Shown here piece by piece: positions 52,763 to 63,893 of a stretch of 64,000 bases of DNA. Position numbers and translations under genes: made by a program. Within the stretch, counting starts at the first letter, position 1; every line of letters begins with the position of its first letter. The DNA lies in contig NZ_QTVN01000004.1 of the NCBI RefSeq assembly GCF_003460605.1, positions 186,001-250,000 of the forward strand, in the 5' to 3' direction. A model generated the notes under the pieces. It saw only the letters and a list, made by a program, of their open reading frames with translations. It did not search any database and was not told the origin of the DNA. Origin of the DNA: Ruminococcus sp. AF31-8BH. GTDB taxonomy: Bacteria > Bacillota > Clostridia > Lachnospirales > Lachnospiraceae.

Positions 52763-53386
52763 TTATACATATTCCAGCTTGCTTACGGAGACCTCGTAGG
52801 CGGTTCGCTTCTGGGTCTCGTTTTCCCCAATCCGCTTCATGTATTCCCGGCTCTGGATTCTGCCCCAGATCAGCACATGTCCGCCTACCTCAAAGGCAGA
52901 TGCGTAGCGGGCATTTCGTCCCCAGCAGATACAGGGTATGTAGTCTGATTTCCCATAGGGGCGGTTTACAGCAAGAAGGAGGTCCGCGATTTCCCTTCCA
53001 AGCGGGGTTTTGCGGTAAACCGGAGGCTTGCAGATATATCCGTCCAGGAAAATCTGGTTCACTGGCGTCATCGCCTCTTCTTCCTCAATAAAGCGCAGCT
53101 CCCGGGCAAATGCGGAAAGCACCAGGCGGTTATGCTTCTCCTCATGTCTGTTATAGGAACGGAACTGTCCGTGGATTTCCACATACTGTCCCACATAATC
53201 CTGTGTAACGTCTACCAGTCGTTCAGATACCATCACAGGGATCCGGTCCTGAGAGTCACTTAGTCTTTTCACAAGAAGCTCCATTGTGTAAAAGCCTTCG
53301 CCGTAAACCTGGTGACTGAATGAAAAACCTGTTGTGATCTTTCCTGTGATGGAAACCTGATTGTTTTCAATAATTTTATCTGCCAT
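52763..53386 (-). CDS. Single-stranded DNA-binding (SSB-like) protein
   Basis: 207 aa with two OB-type segments. The first is NNQVSITGKITTGFSFSHQVYGEGFYTMELLVKR. The second is MTPVNQIFLDGYICKPPVYRKTPLGREIADLLLAVNRPYGKSDYIPCICWGRNARYA, which carries the usual SSB strand pattern. It lacks the acidic SSB tail (ends SVSKLEYV). I chose the ATG at 53386, AAGGAG 10 nt upstream. It is longer than housekeeping Ssb and probably a paralogue. Confidence 0.85.
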   Translation of the reverse strand: MADKIIENNQVSITGKITTGFSFSHQVYGEGFYTMELLVKRLSDSQDRIPVMVSERLVDVTQDYVGQYVEIHGQFRSYNRHEEKHNRLVLSAFARELRFIEEEEAMTPVNQIFLDGYICKPPVYRKTPLGREIADLLLAVNRPYGKSDYIPCICWGRNARYASAFEVGGHVLIWGRIQSREYMKRIGENETQKRTAYEVSVSKLEYV

Positions 53387-53577
53387 GATGTAGTTCTCCT
53401 TCCTCTTCTCACTTTTTTCTGCAGACTTTCCCGGCATCCCGTTTATATCTGGGATACTTGTCTTACTTGTTGGTCTATAAAATCTATGAGAGGATGCACG
53501 CATTTAGAACCAGAAATTTTAAAAAAATTTTTTTAACACCTTGTAATCTGCGAAAAATGTGGTAAACTGGGAATTTG

Positions 53578-53718
53578 GTTACTGTTCACTTCGTTCACAG
53601 CAACCGCTACGCGATGCACAGAAATCATGCAAGCAGGATTTCGCGCTGCATTTCTCGGGTTTTCTGTGAACTCTGTTCACAAAAAACACCTCGCGGAACA
53701 CATCCAACGGACAGTATC
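53578..53718. mobile_element. Family D MITE, inverted and decayed copy
   Basis: Starts GTTACTGTTCAC and runs through GCGATGCACAGAAATCATGC and GTTCACAAAAAACACCTCGCGGAA, the complement of the copy at 52584. The right end is mutated (GGACAGTATC). No clear target duplication. The typA promoter begins 6 bp after it. Confidence 0.8.
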
Positions 53719-53724
53719 TGACTA

Positions 53725-53753
53725 TAGACAATGCACAATAATCACATTATAAT
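53725..53753 (+). promoter_or_regulatory. Probable typA promoter
   Basis: TAGACA (53725-53730), 17-bp spacer, TATAAT (53748-53753), about 63 nt before the start codon. Confidence 0.7.
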
Positions 53754-53815
53754 TAATTAAGGAAAGAAAGCGACAGAACCTCTTCTGCCGCGATAAAGAA
53801 AGGATTTCGATTTTT

Positions 53816-55651
53816 ATGAAGACGAAACGCGAAGATGTACGTAACGTAGCCATCATTGCCCACGTTGACCATGGTAAAACCACACTGGTAGACCAGCTGC
53901 TGAAGCAGAGCGGTGTTTTCCGTGCCAACCAGGAGGTTCAGGAACGTGTCATGGACTCTAATGACATTGAGAGAGAGCGTGGTATCACAATTCTCTCCAA
54001 GAACACAGCAGTTCATTACAAAGACACAAAGATCAACATTATCGATACCCCAGGACATGCTGACTTCGGCGGCGAGGTTGAGCGTGTACTGAAAATGGTA
54101 GACGGCGTTATCCTTCTGGTTGATGCTTTCGAAGGTGCCATGCCTCAGACCAAATTCGTTCTGAAAAAAGCTCTTGAGCTGGATCTGCACGTAATCGTCT
54201 GCATTAACAAAATAGACCGTCCGGAAGCAAGACCGGATGAGGTTGTAGATGAGGTACTTGAGCTTCTGATGGACCTTGGTGCTTCTGATGAGCAGCTTGA
54301 CTGTCCGTTCCTGTATGCATCTGCAAAGACCGGACATGCTGTTCTGGATCTGAAGGATACACCGGAGAACATGGAGCCTCTGTTTGAGGCAATTCTGAAA
54401 TACATCCCTGCTCCGGAAGGAGACCCGGATGGAGATACTCAGGTACTGATCAGTACAATTGATTACAATGAGTATGTTGGACGTATCGGTGTTGGTAAAG
54501 TTGAGAGCGGTACTATTTCTGTGAACCAGGAGCTTACCCTTCTGAACCATCATGACCCGGACAAGAAACAGAAGGTTAAGATCAGCAAGCTTTATGAGTT
54601 TGACGGTCTGAACAAGGTTGAGGTAAAAGAAGCAACCATCGGATCTATTGTTGCAATTTCCGGTATTGCGGAGATTCATATTGGAGATACTCTTTGCGGC
54701 GGCGACAACCCGGAGGCAATTCCGTTCCAGAAGATTTCTGAGCCTACTATCGCTATGAACTTCCTGGTAAATGACAGCCCGCTTGCAGGACAGGAGGGTA
54801 AATACATTACTTCCCGTCATCTCCGTGACAGACTTTACAGAGAGTTAAATACAGATGTCAGCCTTCGTGTTGAGGATACTGAGACAACTGAATGCTTTAA
54901 GGTTTCCGGACGTGGTGAGCTTCATCTTTCCGTTCTTATTGAGAATATGAGACGTGAGGGATATGAGTTTGCAGTCAGCAAGCCGGAGGTTCTTTACAAA
55001 ATTGACGAGCGCGGCAAGAAGTTAGAGCCAATGGAGATCGCTTATATTGATGTTCCGGAGGAGTTTTCCGGTACTGTAATCCAGATGCTTAGTGAGCGTA
55101 AGGGTGAGCTTCAGGGAATGAGTACTGCAAGCGACGGTTCTGTTCGTCTTGAGTTCCACATTCCTTCCCGTGGACTGATTGGTTTCCGTGGAAATTTCCT
55201 GACTTCTACTAAGGGTACTGGTATTATCAATACTATTTTTGATGGATATTCTCCATATAAGGGAGATTTCCAGTATCGTAAGCAGGGATCCCTGATCGCA
55301 TTTGAGGGCGGCGAGGCTGTTACTTATGGTCTGTTCGCAGCTCAGGAGCGTGGTACTTTGTTTATCGGACCTGGCGCAAAGGTTTACAGCGGTATGGTTA
55401 TCGGACAGAATGGTAAGGCAGAGGATATTGAGCTGAATGTCTGCAAGACCAAGCATCTGACTAACACTCGTTCCTCTTCTGCTGATGAGGCGCTGAAGCT
55501 GACTCCGCCGAGAGTTCTCAGCCTGGAGCAGGCTATCGAGTTTATCGACACCGATGAGCTCCTGGAGGTTACTCCTACCAGCCTTCGTATCCGTAAGAAG
55601 ATTCTGGATTCCCGTGACAGGAAGAGAGCTTCTATTAAGAAGAATGCATAA
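53816..55651 (+). CDS. typA: Ribosome-associated GTPase TypA/BipA
   Basis: 611 aa translational GTPase. G1 [13 protein letters not shown]2 RGITI, G3 [13 protein letters not shown]4 [10 protein letters not shown], then EF-G-like domains and the BipA-specific C-terminal region ([33 protein letters not shown]). It acts in ribosome assembly and stress adaptation. Monocistronic, with a strong terminator. Confidence 0.98.
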   Translation: MKTKREDVRNVAIIAHVDHGKTTLVDQLLKQSGVFRANQEVQERVMDSNDIERERGITILSKNTAVHYKDTKINIIDTPGHADFGGEVERVLKMVDGVILLVDAFEGAMPQTKFVLKKALELDLHVIVCINKIDRPEARPDEVVDEVLELLMDLGASDEQLDCPFLYASAKTGHAVLDLKDTPENMEPLFEAILKYIPAPEGDPDGDTQVLISTIDYNEYVGRIGVGKVESGTISVNQELTLLNHHDPDKKQKVKISKLYEFDGLNKVEVKEATIGSIVAISGIAEIHIGDTLCGGDNPEAIPFQKISEPTIAMNFLVNDSPLAGQEGKYITSRHLRDRLYRELNTDVSLRVEDTETTECFKVSGRGELHLSVLIENMRREGYEFAVSKPEVLYKIDERGKKLEPMEIAYIDVPEEFSGTVIQMLSERKGELQGMSTASDGSVRLEFHIPSRGLIGFRGNFLTSTKGTGIINTIFDGYSPYKGDFQYRKQGSLIAFEGGEAVTYGLFAAQERGTLFIGPGAKVYSGMVIGQNGKAEDIELNVCKTKHLTNTRSSSADEALKLTPPRVLSLEQAIEFIDTDELLEVTPTSLRIRKKILDSRDRKRASIKKNA

Positions 55652-55663
55652 GAAATTATAATA

Positions 55664-55714
55664 AAAAAAGCAGATAGGTCTTAGCTGGGTGAGTTAAGAT
55701 TTATCTGCTTTTTT
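55664..55714. terminator. Terminator after typA (bidirectional)
   Basis: AAAAAAGCAGATA (55664-55676) pairs with TATCTGCTTTTTT (55702-55714). Confidence 0.88.
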
Positions 55715-55719
55715 ATTTT

Positions 55720-55790
55720 TATATTCGCATAAGTTGGCGGAGTGTTGCGACGACCTGCGATGAATATACCTTGTGAACTCGCGTCCGGGC
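55720..55790. repeat. Hairpin repeat, family B (degenerate copy)
   Basis: TATATTCGCATAAG, then GTTGCGACGACCTGCG, TGAATATACCTTGTGAA and GCGTCCGGGC run parallel to the element at 38993-39082, with scattered mismatches. Confidence 0.65.
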
Positions 55791-55813
55791 AACGATTTCT
55801 TCACTAAGCCACT

Positions 55814-56524
55814 CTAAAGCTCCTTCTTCAGCTTATAAAAATCCTTTACAGCCTTCCACCCGATCTTCACGATCTTTTTCACGTTGATGGAATTGGTTCC
55901 GCCTTGTCGGGGTTTGAAGGTGATGTCGATGAACTTTACTTTTTCTTTGTAGTGGACAAAGTATGTGGTGAACATGATGTTGGGGATGTTGAAATCCTCT
56001 GGCAGCTTGCCGATGTATTTGGCCACCAGGTCTGTTTTCATCAGGCGATAGGGCGCATTGGCGTCGGACACTTTTACCCCGAAGATCATTCTCAGGAGAA
56101 AACACACTACATTCTCCACAAACTTCCGTGACTTGCCGTCACCGCGAACAGAACGTGTGCCGATCACCGCATCATAGCGGCCTCTCTGGTTCCAGAAGGG
56201 CTCGAATTCATCCGGGTTGGTCTGTCCGTCAGAATCAGTCTGGAAAATGTAATCTGCATGATTCTGAATAGCATAGCGGTATCCATAAAGAACTGTAGGA
56301 CCATGTCCACCATTTGGTTTGTCCAGAGGAATAAGCAGGGGACGTGATGCGGCGCATTTTTGCAGAAGCTGGTATGTATGATCCTTGCTTCCGTCATTGA
56401 TGATCACAAGCCTGGATTTGCCTTCATCATTGTGCCGCTCCACCACCGGATACCACTGGTCAATGGTTCTCTCAATATTCGCAGATTCGTTATACGCTGG
56501 AATTACGATATATAAACTGGACAT
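55814..56524 (-). CDS. Glycosyltransferase family 2 (DPM1/DolP-mannose synthase-like)
   Basis: 236 aa. GT-A motifs: IVIPAYNESANIERTID, IINDGSKDHT, and the DxD-like QTDSDGQTNP. RQGGTNSINVKKIVKIG near the end is typical of polyprenyl-phosphate glycosyltransferases. No C-terminal membrane segments. It transfers a sugar, probably to a lipid carrier. It follows the aminotransferase gene by 23 nt. Confidence 0.88.
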   Translation of the reverse strand: MSSLYIVIPAYNESANIERTIDQWYPVVERHNDEGKSRLVIINDGSKDHTYQLLQKCAASRPLLIPLDKPNGGHGPTVLYGYRYAIQNHADYIFQTDSDGQTNPDEFEPFWNQRGRYDAVIGTRSVRGDGKSRKFVENVVCFLLRMIFGVKVSDANAPYRLMKTDLVAKYIGKLPEDFNIPNIMFTTYFVHYKEKVKFIDITFKPRQGGTNSINVKKIVKIGWKAVKDFYKLKKEL

Positions 56525-56547
56525 AATCCCCTCCGATTTTCTAAATT

Positions 56548-57738
56548 TTATTTCAGTCCAAATTCCTCTGCCAGTTTTGCAAACTGCGGCAGAGAATTCA
56601 TAATAGTCTCATAAGATACGCAGTAAGCCAGTCTCACATATCCAGGGCATGCGAAAGAACTTCCCGGTACCATAAGAATGTTGTATTTCTTGCCAGCTTC
56701 GCAGAATGCTTTTTCATCTGCAACAGGGGATTTCACGAAAAGATAAAAAGCACCCTGCGGCTTAATGCATTCGAAACCGAGATCCTTCAGGCCATTATAA
56801 AGAGCAAGACGGTTCTTATCATAAGCTGCCACATCAACCTCTGCATCCACACATTTGGCAATTACCTTCTGGATCAAAGACGGTGCGTTGACACAGCCCA
56901 TGGTACGGTTTGCAATAGCTGCTGCCACAATCAGCTCTTCACTTCCATCTGCCTCATCCGGGATAACCAGATATCCGATACGCTCTCCCGGCAGGGAAAG
57001 GGATTTGCTGTAGGAATAGCCAACAATGGTATTTGCATAGTATTTCGTCAGATAAGGAACCTGCACGCCGTCGTAAGCCAGCTCTCTGTACGGCTCATCC
57101 GAAATCAGATAAATCACGGTGCCAAATTCCTTCTGCTTCGCTTCCAGAATCTCTGCCAGCTTCTTGATAGTTTCCTCGGAATAAACAACTCCAGTTGGAT
57201 TGTGAGGGGTATTCACAATGACAGCACGGGTCTTCGGTGTGACTTTCTCCTCAAATTCCTTCAGGTTCGGCTGGAAGGTGGCGGTATCCGGTGAAATTTC
57301 CACAAGCTTGCCGTCATAATTCCTTACATATGCACCGTACTCCAGGAAATAAGGTGCAAAAACAATGACTTCTTCCCCAGGATTCAGGATTGTTTTAAAG
57401 GCTACGTTCAGTCCGCTTGCCGCTCCAACTGTCATAATCAGGTTCTTTGCCGCAAAGGAAGTTCCAAATCTGCGGTTCAAAGATTCTGCGATGGTCTGGC
57501 GCACATCCTCGAAACCTGCATTACTCATATATCCATGAAGAACGGTAGGTTCCTCCTCATTTACCAGGTCAATGATTGCCTGGCGCACACAGTCCGGAGC
57601 CGGAACGCTTGGATTTCCAAGGCTGAAATCAAACACATTCTCCGGTCCGTAAATGGCACGAAGACGGTTTCCTTCCTCAAACATCATACGGATTGCAGAA
57701 TTGTTTTTTACGTAAGGTTTCATTTTTTCTGCTATCAT
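56548..57738 (-). CDS. Class I PLP-dependent aminotransferase
   Basis: 396 aa, aspartate-aminotransferase fold I. Cofactor Lys in YSYSKSLSLPGERIGY (about residue 237), NTPHNPTGVVYSEE, and C-terminal Arg in YVRLAYCVS. A typical annotation is aspartate aminotransferase, but the substrate is open. It lies 32 nt after the NSS transporter gene, suggesting it acts on the imported amino acid. Confidence 0.9.
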   Translation of the reverse strand: MIAEKMKPYVKNNSAIRMMFEEGNRLRAIYGPENVFDFSLGNPSVPAPDCVRQAIIDLVNEEEPTVLHGYMSNAGFEDVRQTIAESLNRRFGTSFAAKNLIMTVGAASGLNVAFKTILNPGEEVIVFAPYFLEYGAYVRNYDGKLVEISPDTATFQPNLKEFEEKVTPKTRAVIVNTPHNPTGVVYSEETIKKLAEILEAKQKEFGTVIYLISDEPYRELAYDGVQVPYLTKYYANTIVGYSYSKSLSLPGERIGYLVIPDEADGSEELIVAAAIANRTMGCVNAPSLIQKVIAKCVDAEVDVAAYDKNRLALYNGLKDLGFECIKPQGAFYLFVKSPVADEKAFCEAGKKYNILMVPGSSFACPGYVRLAYCVSYETIMNSLPQFAKLAEEFGLK

Positions 57739-57770
57739 TTTGGGTCACTCCTTTGCTTATGTCTTAAATG

Positions 57771-59240
57771 TTATCGCTTTGTCTTTTTGTTTCCGAAAAT
57801 GATCCAGCCTACAAATGCCAGCACCAGCAGGCTTACGATCATCCATACAGCCAGCACAGCCAGTCCTTTCGGACTAAACATATCATAATAGCCTTTCAGA
57901 TAAATTACAACTACCACTGCTGGAATTACGTACAGCATATATTTCTGCACATTTGTGGGGAATTTCAATCCCTCGCCAGTGTCAGCCTCTTTGATGAAAT
58001 TTTTCCATCCCCAGCCGTATCTGGATACGCAGAACATAACGAATACTACAGAGCCAAGGGGAAGAATATTATTGGATACAATAAAGTCCTCCAGGTCCAT
58101 AATGTTGGTTCCTGCTCCAAGGGGCTGTATGCCGGACAGCACATTGAATCCCAGCACTGCCGGAAGGGAAAGAAGGATCATTACAACCATATTCACTGCT
58201 ACTGCTTTCCCCCGGCTCCGGCCTTTCCGGTCCATGGAATAGGACAAAATATTCTCGAATACTGCAATTACCGTGGACAGGGAGGCAAAAGACATAAACA
58301 GGAAAAATAAAGCTCCCCAGATTCTGCCGCCTGCCATCTGGTTAAATACATTCGGCAGCGTGATAAATACCAGTCCCGGACCTGCGCCTGGCTCTACACC
58401 GAATGCGAAGCATGCCGGAATAATGATCAGTCCAGCCATCAATGCCACGAAGGTATCCAACACGGTAATGTGAATGGATTCTCCCAGAAGGGATCTGTCT
58501 TTGCCCAGGTAGCTTCCAAAAATAGTCATGGAACCTGCACCAATGCTTAATGTAAAAAATGCCTGTGACAATGCTCCGAAAATTACATTTCCAATCCCGA
58601 TTTCTTTCATGGAGGCAAAATCCGGCACCAGATAAAATTTCACGCCTTCCATTGCCCCATCCAAAGTGAGGGAATGGATTGCGAGAACTACGATCAGTGC
58701 CAGAAGGCTGAGCATCATTACTTTGGTGATTTTCTCAAGGCCGCGCTGTACGCCCAGGGAACAAACGCCAAAAGATAAAACAACTACGATCACCATCCAT
58801 AAGGTCATTGTACCAGCGGAACCCTGAAGTTCTGTAAAGTAATCTGTTACCTGTGCGGAATCTTTTCCCGCTAATTTACCTGCTGCCATGGCATAGCAGT
58901 AATACAGCATCCATCCCGCTACCATTGTGTAGAACATCATCAGCACATAGTTGGAAACCATGCTCATGTAGCTGAAATTGTGGAAATTGGAGCCTTCCGG
59001 TTCCAAATCGTGGAATGCTCTTGCCGTACTTTTGCGGCTTGCACGTCCTACCGCAAATTCACATACCAGCACCGGCAGCCCAAGCAGCACCAGAAATACC
59101 AAATAAATCAGAATAAATGCCGCGCCGCCGTATTTCCCTGCCATGTACGGGAATTTCCACACATTTCCCAGTCCGATGGCGCATCCTGCGGAAACCAGGA
59201 TAAATCCCAGCCGCGACCCGAATGTTTCTCTTTCTTTCAA
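57771..59240 (-). CDS. NSS-family sodium:amino-acid symporter
   Basis: 489 aa, about 12 membrane segments. The start ETFGSRLGFILVSAGCAIGLGNVWKFPYMAGKYGGAAFILIYLVFLVLLGLPVLVCEFAVGR is the NSS/SNF signature with the unwound TM1 (GCAIGLGNVWKFP). It imports an amino acid with Na+. First gene of an operon with an aminotransferase and a glycosyltransferase, driven by a near-consensus promoter. Confidence 0.94.
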   Translation of the reverse strand: MKERETFGSRLGFILVSAGCAIGLGNVWKFPYMAGKYGGAAFILIYLVFLVLLGLPVLVCEFAVGRASRKSTARAFHDLEPEGSNFHNFSYMSMVSNYVLMMFYTMVAGWMLYYCYAMAAGKLAGKDSAQVTDYFTELQGSAGTMTLWMVIVVVLSFGVCSLGVQRGLEKITKVMMLSLLALIVVLAIHSLTLDGAMEGVKFYLVPDFASMKEIGIGNVIFGALSQAFFTLSIGAGSMTIFGSYLGKDRSLLGESIHITVLDTFVALMAGLIIIPACFAFGVEPGAGPGLVFITLPNVFNQMAGGRIWGALFFLFMSFASLSTVIAVFENILSYSMDRKGRSRGKAVAVNMVVMILLSLPAVLGFNVLSGIQPLGAGTNIMDLEDFIVSNNILPLGSVVFVMFCVSRYGWGWKNFIKEADTGEGLKFPTNVQKYMLYVIPAVVVVIYLKGYYDMFSPKGLAVLAVWMIVSLLVLAFVGWIIFGNKKTKR

Positions 59241-59333
59241 AACGTCCCCCTTGTTTCTTTTTTTATTTTTTGTTGGAAAACATTAAAAAGGACCGGTTAA
59301 AGCCAGCCCTTTTCATTATTTTTCCGATATCTT

Positions 59334-59362
59334 ATTGTAACGCTCCCACTCTTTTATGTCAA
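59334..59362 (-). promoter_or_regulatory. Promoter of NSS transporter operon
   Basis: Minus strand TTGACA (59362-59357), 17-bp spacer, TACAAT (59339-59334). A CTCCCA/TGGGAG dyad brackets the -35, a possible operator. Confidence 0.8.
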
Positions 59363-59418
59363 CGCTTTTATGTGATGGGAGTTTAATGTTTTAAAGTCAT
59401 CATCTGACTTTCTCTTAT

Positions 59419-59820
59419 TTAACTTTTCACGCTCAGTCTCACAAGCGCTCTCTGCAGCTTGGCTTCGGCGATTTTGTATTCTTTGTCGGAAAGTCCGCCT
59501 TTTGCAAGTTTCTCCTGGGCACGCTCTTTGGCTTCTCCGGCACGGTCGGCGTCGATGTCCTCCTGCCATTCCCAGGTGGTTGCAAGAAGGCTGCAGCTTC
59601 CATCAAGAACGGTAAGCATACCGCCAATGCAGGCTGCGCTTCGCACAGAACCGTCTTCCAGAATCACATGGGCCTCGCCCATTCCAAGAGCGGTACAGAA
59701 ATTGCAGTGTCCTGCCATAATTGCCATGTCCCCGGTAATGCTGCGGCAGACTACGCGCTGCACCTCTCCCTCGAAAAGCAGGCCGTCGGGAGTACCGATT
59801 CTAAGGGGAAATGTCCTCAT
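59419..59820 (-). CDS. atpC: ATP synthase F1 epsilon subunit
   Basis: 133 aa. N-terminal beta-sandwich (PLRIGTPDGLLFEGEVQRVVCRSITGDMAIMAGHCNFCTALGMGEAHV) and C-terminal helical pair. Last gene of the ATP synthase operon, 12 nt after atpD. Confidence 0.95.
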   Translation of the reverse strand: MRTFPLRIGTPDGLLFEGEVQRVVCRSITGDMAIMAGHCNFCTALGMGEAHVILEDGSVRSAACIGGMLTVLDGSCSLLATTWEWQEDIDADRAGEAKERAQEKLAKGGLSDKEYKIAEAKLQRALVRLSVKS

Positions 59821-59832
59821 AGGCAGCCTCCT

Positions 59833-61236
<1,404 letters not shown>

Positions 61237-61249
61237 TTAGCAGTCTCCT

Positions 61250-61434
61250 TATATCATATACTATGAAAGTCCCAGACGGCAGCCAAGAATAAGCCATGCT
61301 CCGCATGAGCGAATTCTTGGATATCGGATGGGCTAGACCATATGAGTAAGTAGGGCGACAGCCCGGATTACGAATGCGGTCGGCAGCTGTGGGAGCGCTC
61401 AGCGCGGAACAGCTGACTTTCATATATGGTGATG
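61250..61434. repeat. Structured insert between atpG and atpD, family E
   Basis: Ends are inverted copies (ATGAAAGTC near 61264 and GACTTTCATATAT near 61417). Inside are CCAAGAAT/ATTCTTGG, CATGC/GCATG, GGGC/GCCC and AGCTG/CAGCT pairings; an ATGTCGCC/GGCGACAT hairpin lies just outside the right end (61432-61451). No convincing gene: the small frames here show no RBS or family resemblance. All other gaps in the operon are 12-22 bp. Confidence 0.65.
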
Positions 61435-61471
61435 TCGCCGGCAGGCGACATGTCCTTTTTATGCGGCCGGA

Positions 61472-62326
61472 TCAGACTCCTTCCGCACCTCCAACAATCT
61501 CTGTGATTTCCTGCGTGATGCTTGCCTGACGTGCCCGGTTGTAATGCAGATTCAGCTTCTCGATCATTTCCTCGGCATTGTTTGTGGCAGCCTCCATGGC
61601 AGTACGTCTTGCAGCCAGCTCACTGGCAACGCTCTCGCACACAGCGCCATAGATCAGTCCGGCCAGATACTCCGGAACAATGGCTTCAAATACCTCAGAT
61701 GCATCCGGCTCATACAGGATCAGATTCCGGATGTCCTTCGTATCGTTCTCCCCTGTCAGGTCATCCAAAGGCAGTACCGGAATGGCATCCGGCTGCTGAG
61801 AAAGCATGGAAACAAATTTGGTATAGCAAAGATCAATATGTCCAAACTCCCCGTTCTTAAATTCCCCACAGAGCAGATTCGCCATCTCAAAGCAGTCTGC
61901 CACGGAAATATCCGCGATCTCACTGAAGCTTTCTGTAACACAGGCAAATCCATTGCGCTTCGAATACTCCACAGCCTTTTTCCCAATGGGAAGGACTACA
62001 AAATCCTGGTCCTTAGAGGCTGCTTCCAGACATTTAAACAGGTTGGTATTATATCCGCCAGCCAGACCCCTGTCTCCGGCGATCAGCACATAACAGCGCT
62101 TCTCATTCACGGCTTCCTTTACATACACAGAGGTAAAATCTGTATTGCTCTGGGCAATATCCGCCAGAGTCTTGTGCATGGTCTCAAAATAAGGCCGGCA
62201 TACTTCAGCCCTTTCCTTGGCTTTACGCAGTTTGGAGGATGCTACAAGTTCCATTGCCTTGGTAATCTGCATGGTGCTCTGCACACTTTTGATACGCAGC
62301 TTTACCGCTTTCATGTTTGCAGCCAT
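61472..62326 (-). CDS. atpG: ATP synthase F1 gamma subunit
   Basis: 284 aa central shaft. N-terminus KAVKLRIKSVQSTMQITKAMELVASSKLRKAKE and C-terminus ASELAARRTAMEAATNNAEEMIEKLNLHYNRARQASITQEITEIVGGAEGV are diagnostic. Confidence 0.98.
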   Translation of the reverse strand: MAANMKAVKLRIKSVQSTMQITKAMELVASSKLRKAKERAEVCRPYFETMHKTLADIAQSNTDFTSVYVKEAVNEKRCYVLIAGDRGLAGGYNTNLFKCLEAASKDQDFVVLPIGKKAVEYSKRNGFACVTESFSEIADISVADCFEMANLLCGEFKNGEFGHIDLCYTKFVSMLSQQPDAIPVLPLDDLTGENDTKDIRNLILYEPDASEVFEAIVPEYLAGLIYGAVCESVASELAARRTAMEAATNNAEEMIEKLNLHYNRARQASITQEITEIVGGAEGV

Positions 62327-62348
62327 AAAGTTTCCTCCTCGTCACAAT

Positions 62349-63878
62349 TTATTTCTCAGGTCTTGTATTTACAAAATTCTCAGTATACTGTTCCAGGGCA
62401 GCTTTCAGCTTGGCCTCTGTCTCAGCTGACAAAGCTCCGGTGGAACGGATCTCCTGCATGGCAGCTGCGCCCTGCGGGTCACTGTCGATCCAGGTATAAA
62501 GTCCGGTCTCGTAGCTTCTTACATCCTCTGTCGCCACCTTGGAAAGGATTCCCTTGGTAACTGCATAAAGAATCGCTACCTGCTTCTCAACCGGAACCGG
62601 AGCATTCTGATTCTGCTTCAGAACCTCCACAATTCTCGCACCCTGCTCAAGACGCGCCTTGGTATCTGCATCCAGGTCAGATCCAAACTGGGCAAAGCTC
62701 TGCAGTTCACGGTACTGGGAATAAATCAGCTTCAGGGTACCGGCAACCTTCTTCATTGCCTTGATCTGGGCATTTCCACCAACTCGTGATACGGAAATAC
62801 CAGGGTTTACAGCCGGCATAACGCCTGAATGGAACAGCTCTGTCTCCAGGAAGATCTGTCCGTCTGTAATGGAAATAACGTTGGTGGGAATATATGCGGA
62901 AACGTCTCCTGCCTGCGTCTCGATAATCGGGAGGGCAGTAAGGGAACCGCCGCCGTGTGCCTCGTCCAGTCTTGCGGCACGCTCCAGAAGTCTGGAATGA
63001 AGATAGAAAACATCTCCAGGGTATGCCTCACGTCCCGGCGGACGGCGGATCAGCAGGGAAAGTGCACGGTAGGCAACCGCATGCTTGCTCAGATCATCAT
63101 AAATGATGAGAACGTCTTTTCCCTTATGCATAAAATACTCGCCCATTGCACATCCGGAATAAGGTGCAATGTACTGCAGCGGGCTTGCCTCAGAAGCAGT
63201 AGCCGCAACAACAATGGTGTAATCCATAGCGCCGTTTCTGCTAAGTGTTTCAACCATGGAAGATACGGTGGAACGCTTCTGTCCAATGGCAACGTAGATA
63301 CAGATCACATCCTTGCCCTTCTGGTTGATGATGGTATCTGCTGCCAGAGTGGTCTTACCAGTCTGACGGTCACCGATGATCAGCTCACGCTGTCCTCTAC
63401 CAATGGGAACCATGGAATCAATTGCCTTGATGCCTGTCTGCAGAGGCTGGTTTACGCCCTGTCTCTCACAGATGCCAGGAGCCGGGCTCTCAATTGCCCT
63501 GTACTCGCTTGTTGCTACAGGTCCTGCACCGTCAATCGGCTGTCCAAGGGCATTTACAACTCGCCCGATCATAGCCTCTCCAACCGGAACGGATACAACC
63601 TTTCCGGTGCGCTTTACGGTCTGACCTTCGCCAATACCGGAATCATCACCAAATAATACGATAGACACACTGTTCTCTTCCAGATTCTGTGCCATTCCGA
63701 AGCTGCCATCTTCGAACTCAAGGAGCTCGCCTGCCATACAGTTGATCAGGCCGCTTGCTCTGGCAATTCCATCGCCTACCATGAGAACTGTACCAGTCTC
63801 ATTCTGTTTGATGGCGTTATCGTAATATTTGATCTGACTGCGGATGACTTTTGAAATTTCTTCAGGTTTAAGCTGCAT
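62349..63878 (-). CDS. atpA: ATP synthase F1 alpha subunit
   Basis: 509 aa. [16 protein letters not shown]-loop, [11 protein letters not shown], and the [24 protein letters not shown] signature. Complete. Confidence 0.98.
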   Translation of the reverse strand: MQLKPEEISKVIRSQIKYYDNAIKQNETGTVLMVGDGIARASGLINCMAGELLEFEDGSFGMAQNLEENSVSIVLFGDDSGIGEGQTVKRTGKVVSVPVGEAMIGRVVNALGQPIDGAGPVATSEYRAIESPAPGICERQGVNQPLQTGIKAIDSMVPIGRGQRELIIGDRQTGKTTLAADTIINQKGKDVICIYVAIGQKRSTVSSMVETLSRNGAMDYTIVVAATASEASPLQYIAPYSGCAMGEYFMHKGKDVLIIYDDLSKHAVAYRALSLLIRRPPGREAYPGDVFYLHSRLLERAARLDEAHGGGSLTALPIIETQAGDVSAYIPTNVISITDGQIFLETELFHSGVMPAVNPGISVSRVGGNAQIKAMKKVAGTLKLIYSQYRELQSFAQFGSDLDADTKARLEQGARIVEVLKQNQNAPVPVEKQVAILYAVTKGILSKVATEDVRSYETGLYTWIDSDPQGAAAMQEIRSTGALSAETEAKLKAALEQYTENFVNTRPEK

Positions 63879-63893
63879 TTTCTCTATCCATCC

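Noticed and set aside
53753..54820. 355-codon open frame antisense to typA
   Set aside because: Shadow of a conserved GTPase gene; no homology signs.
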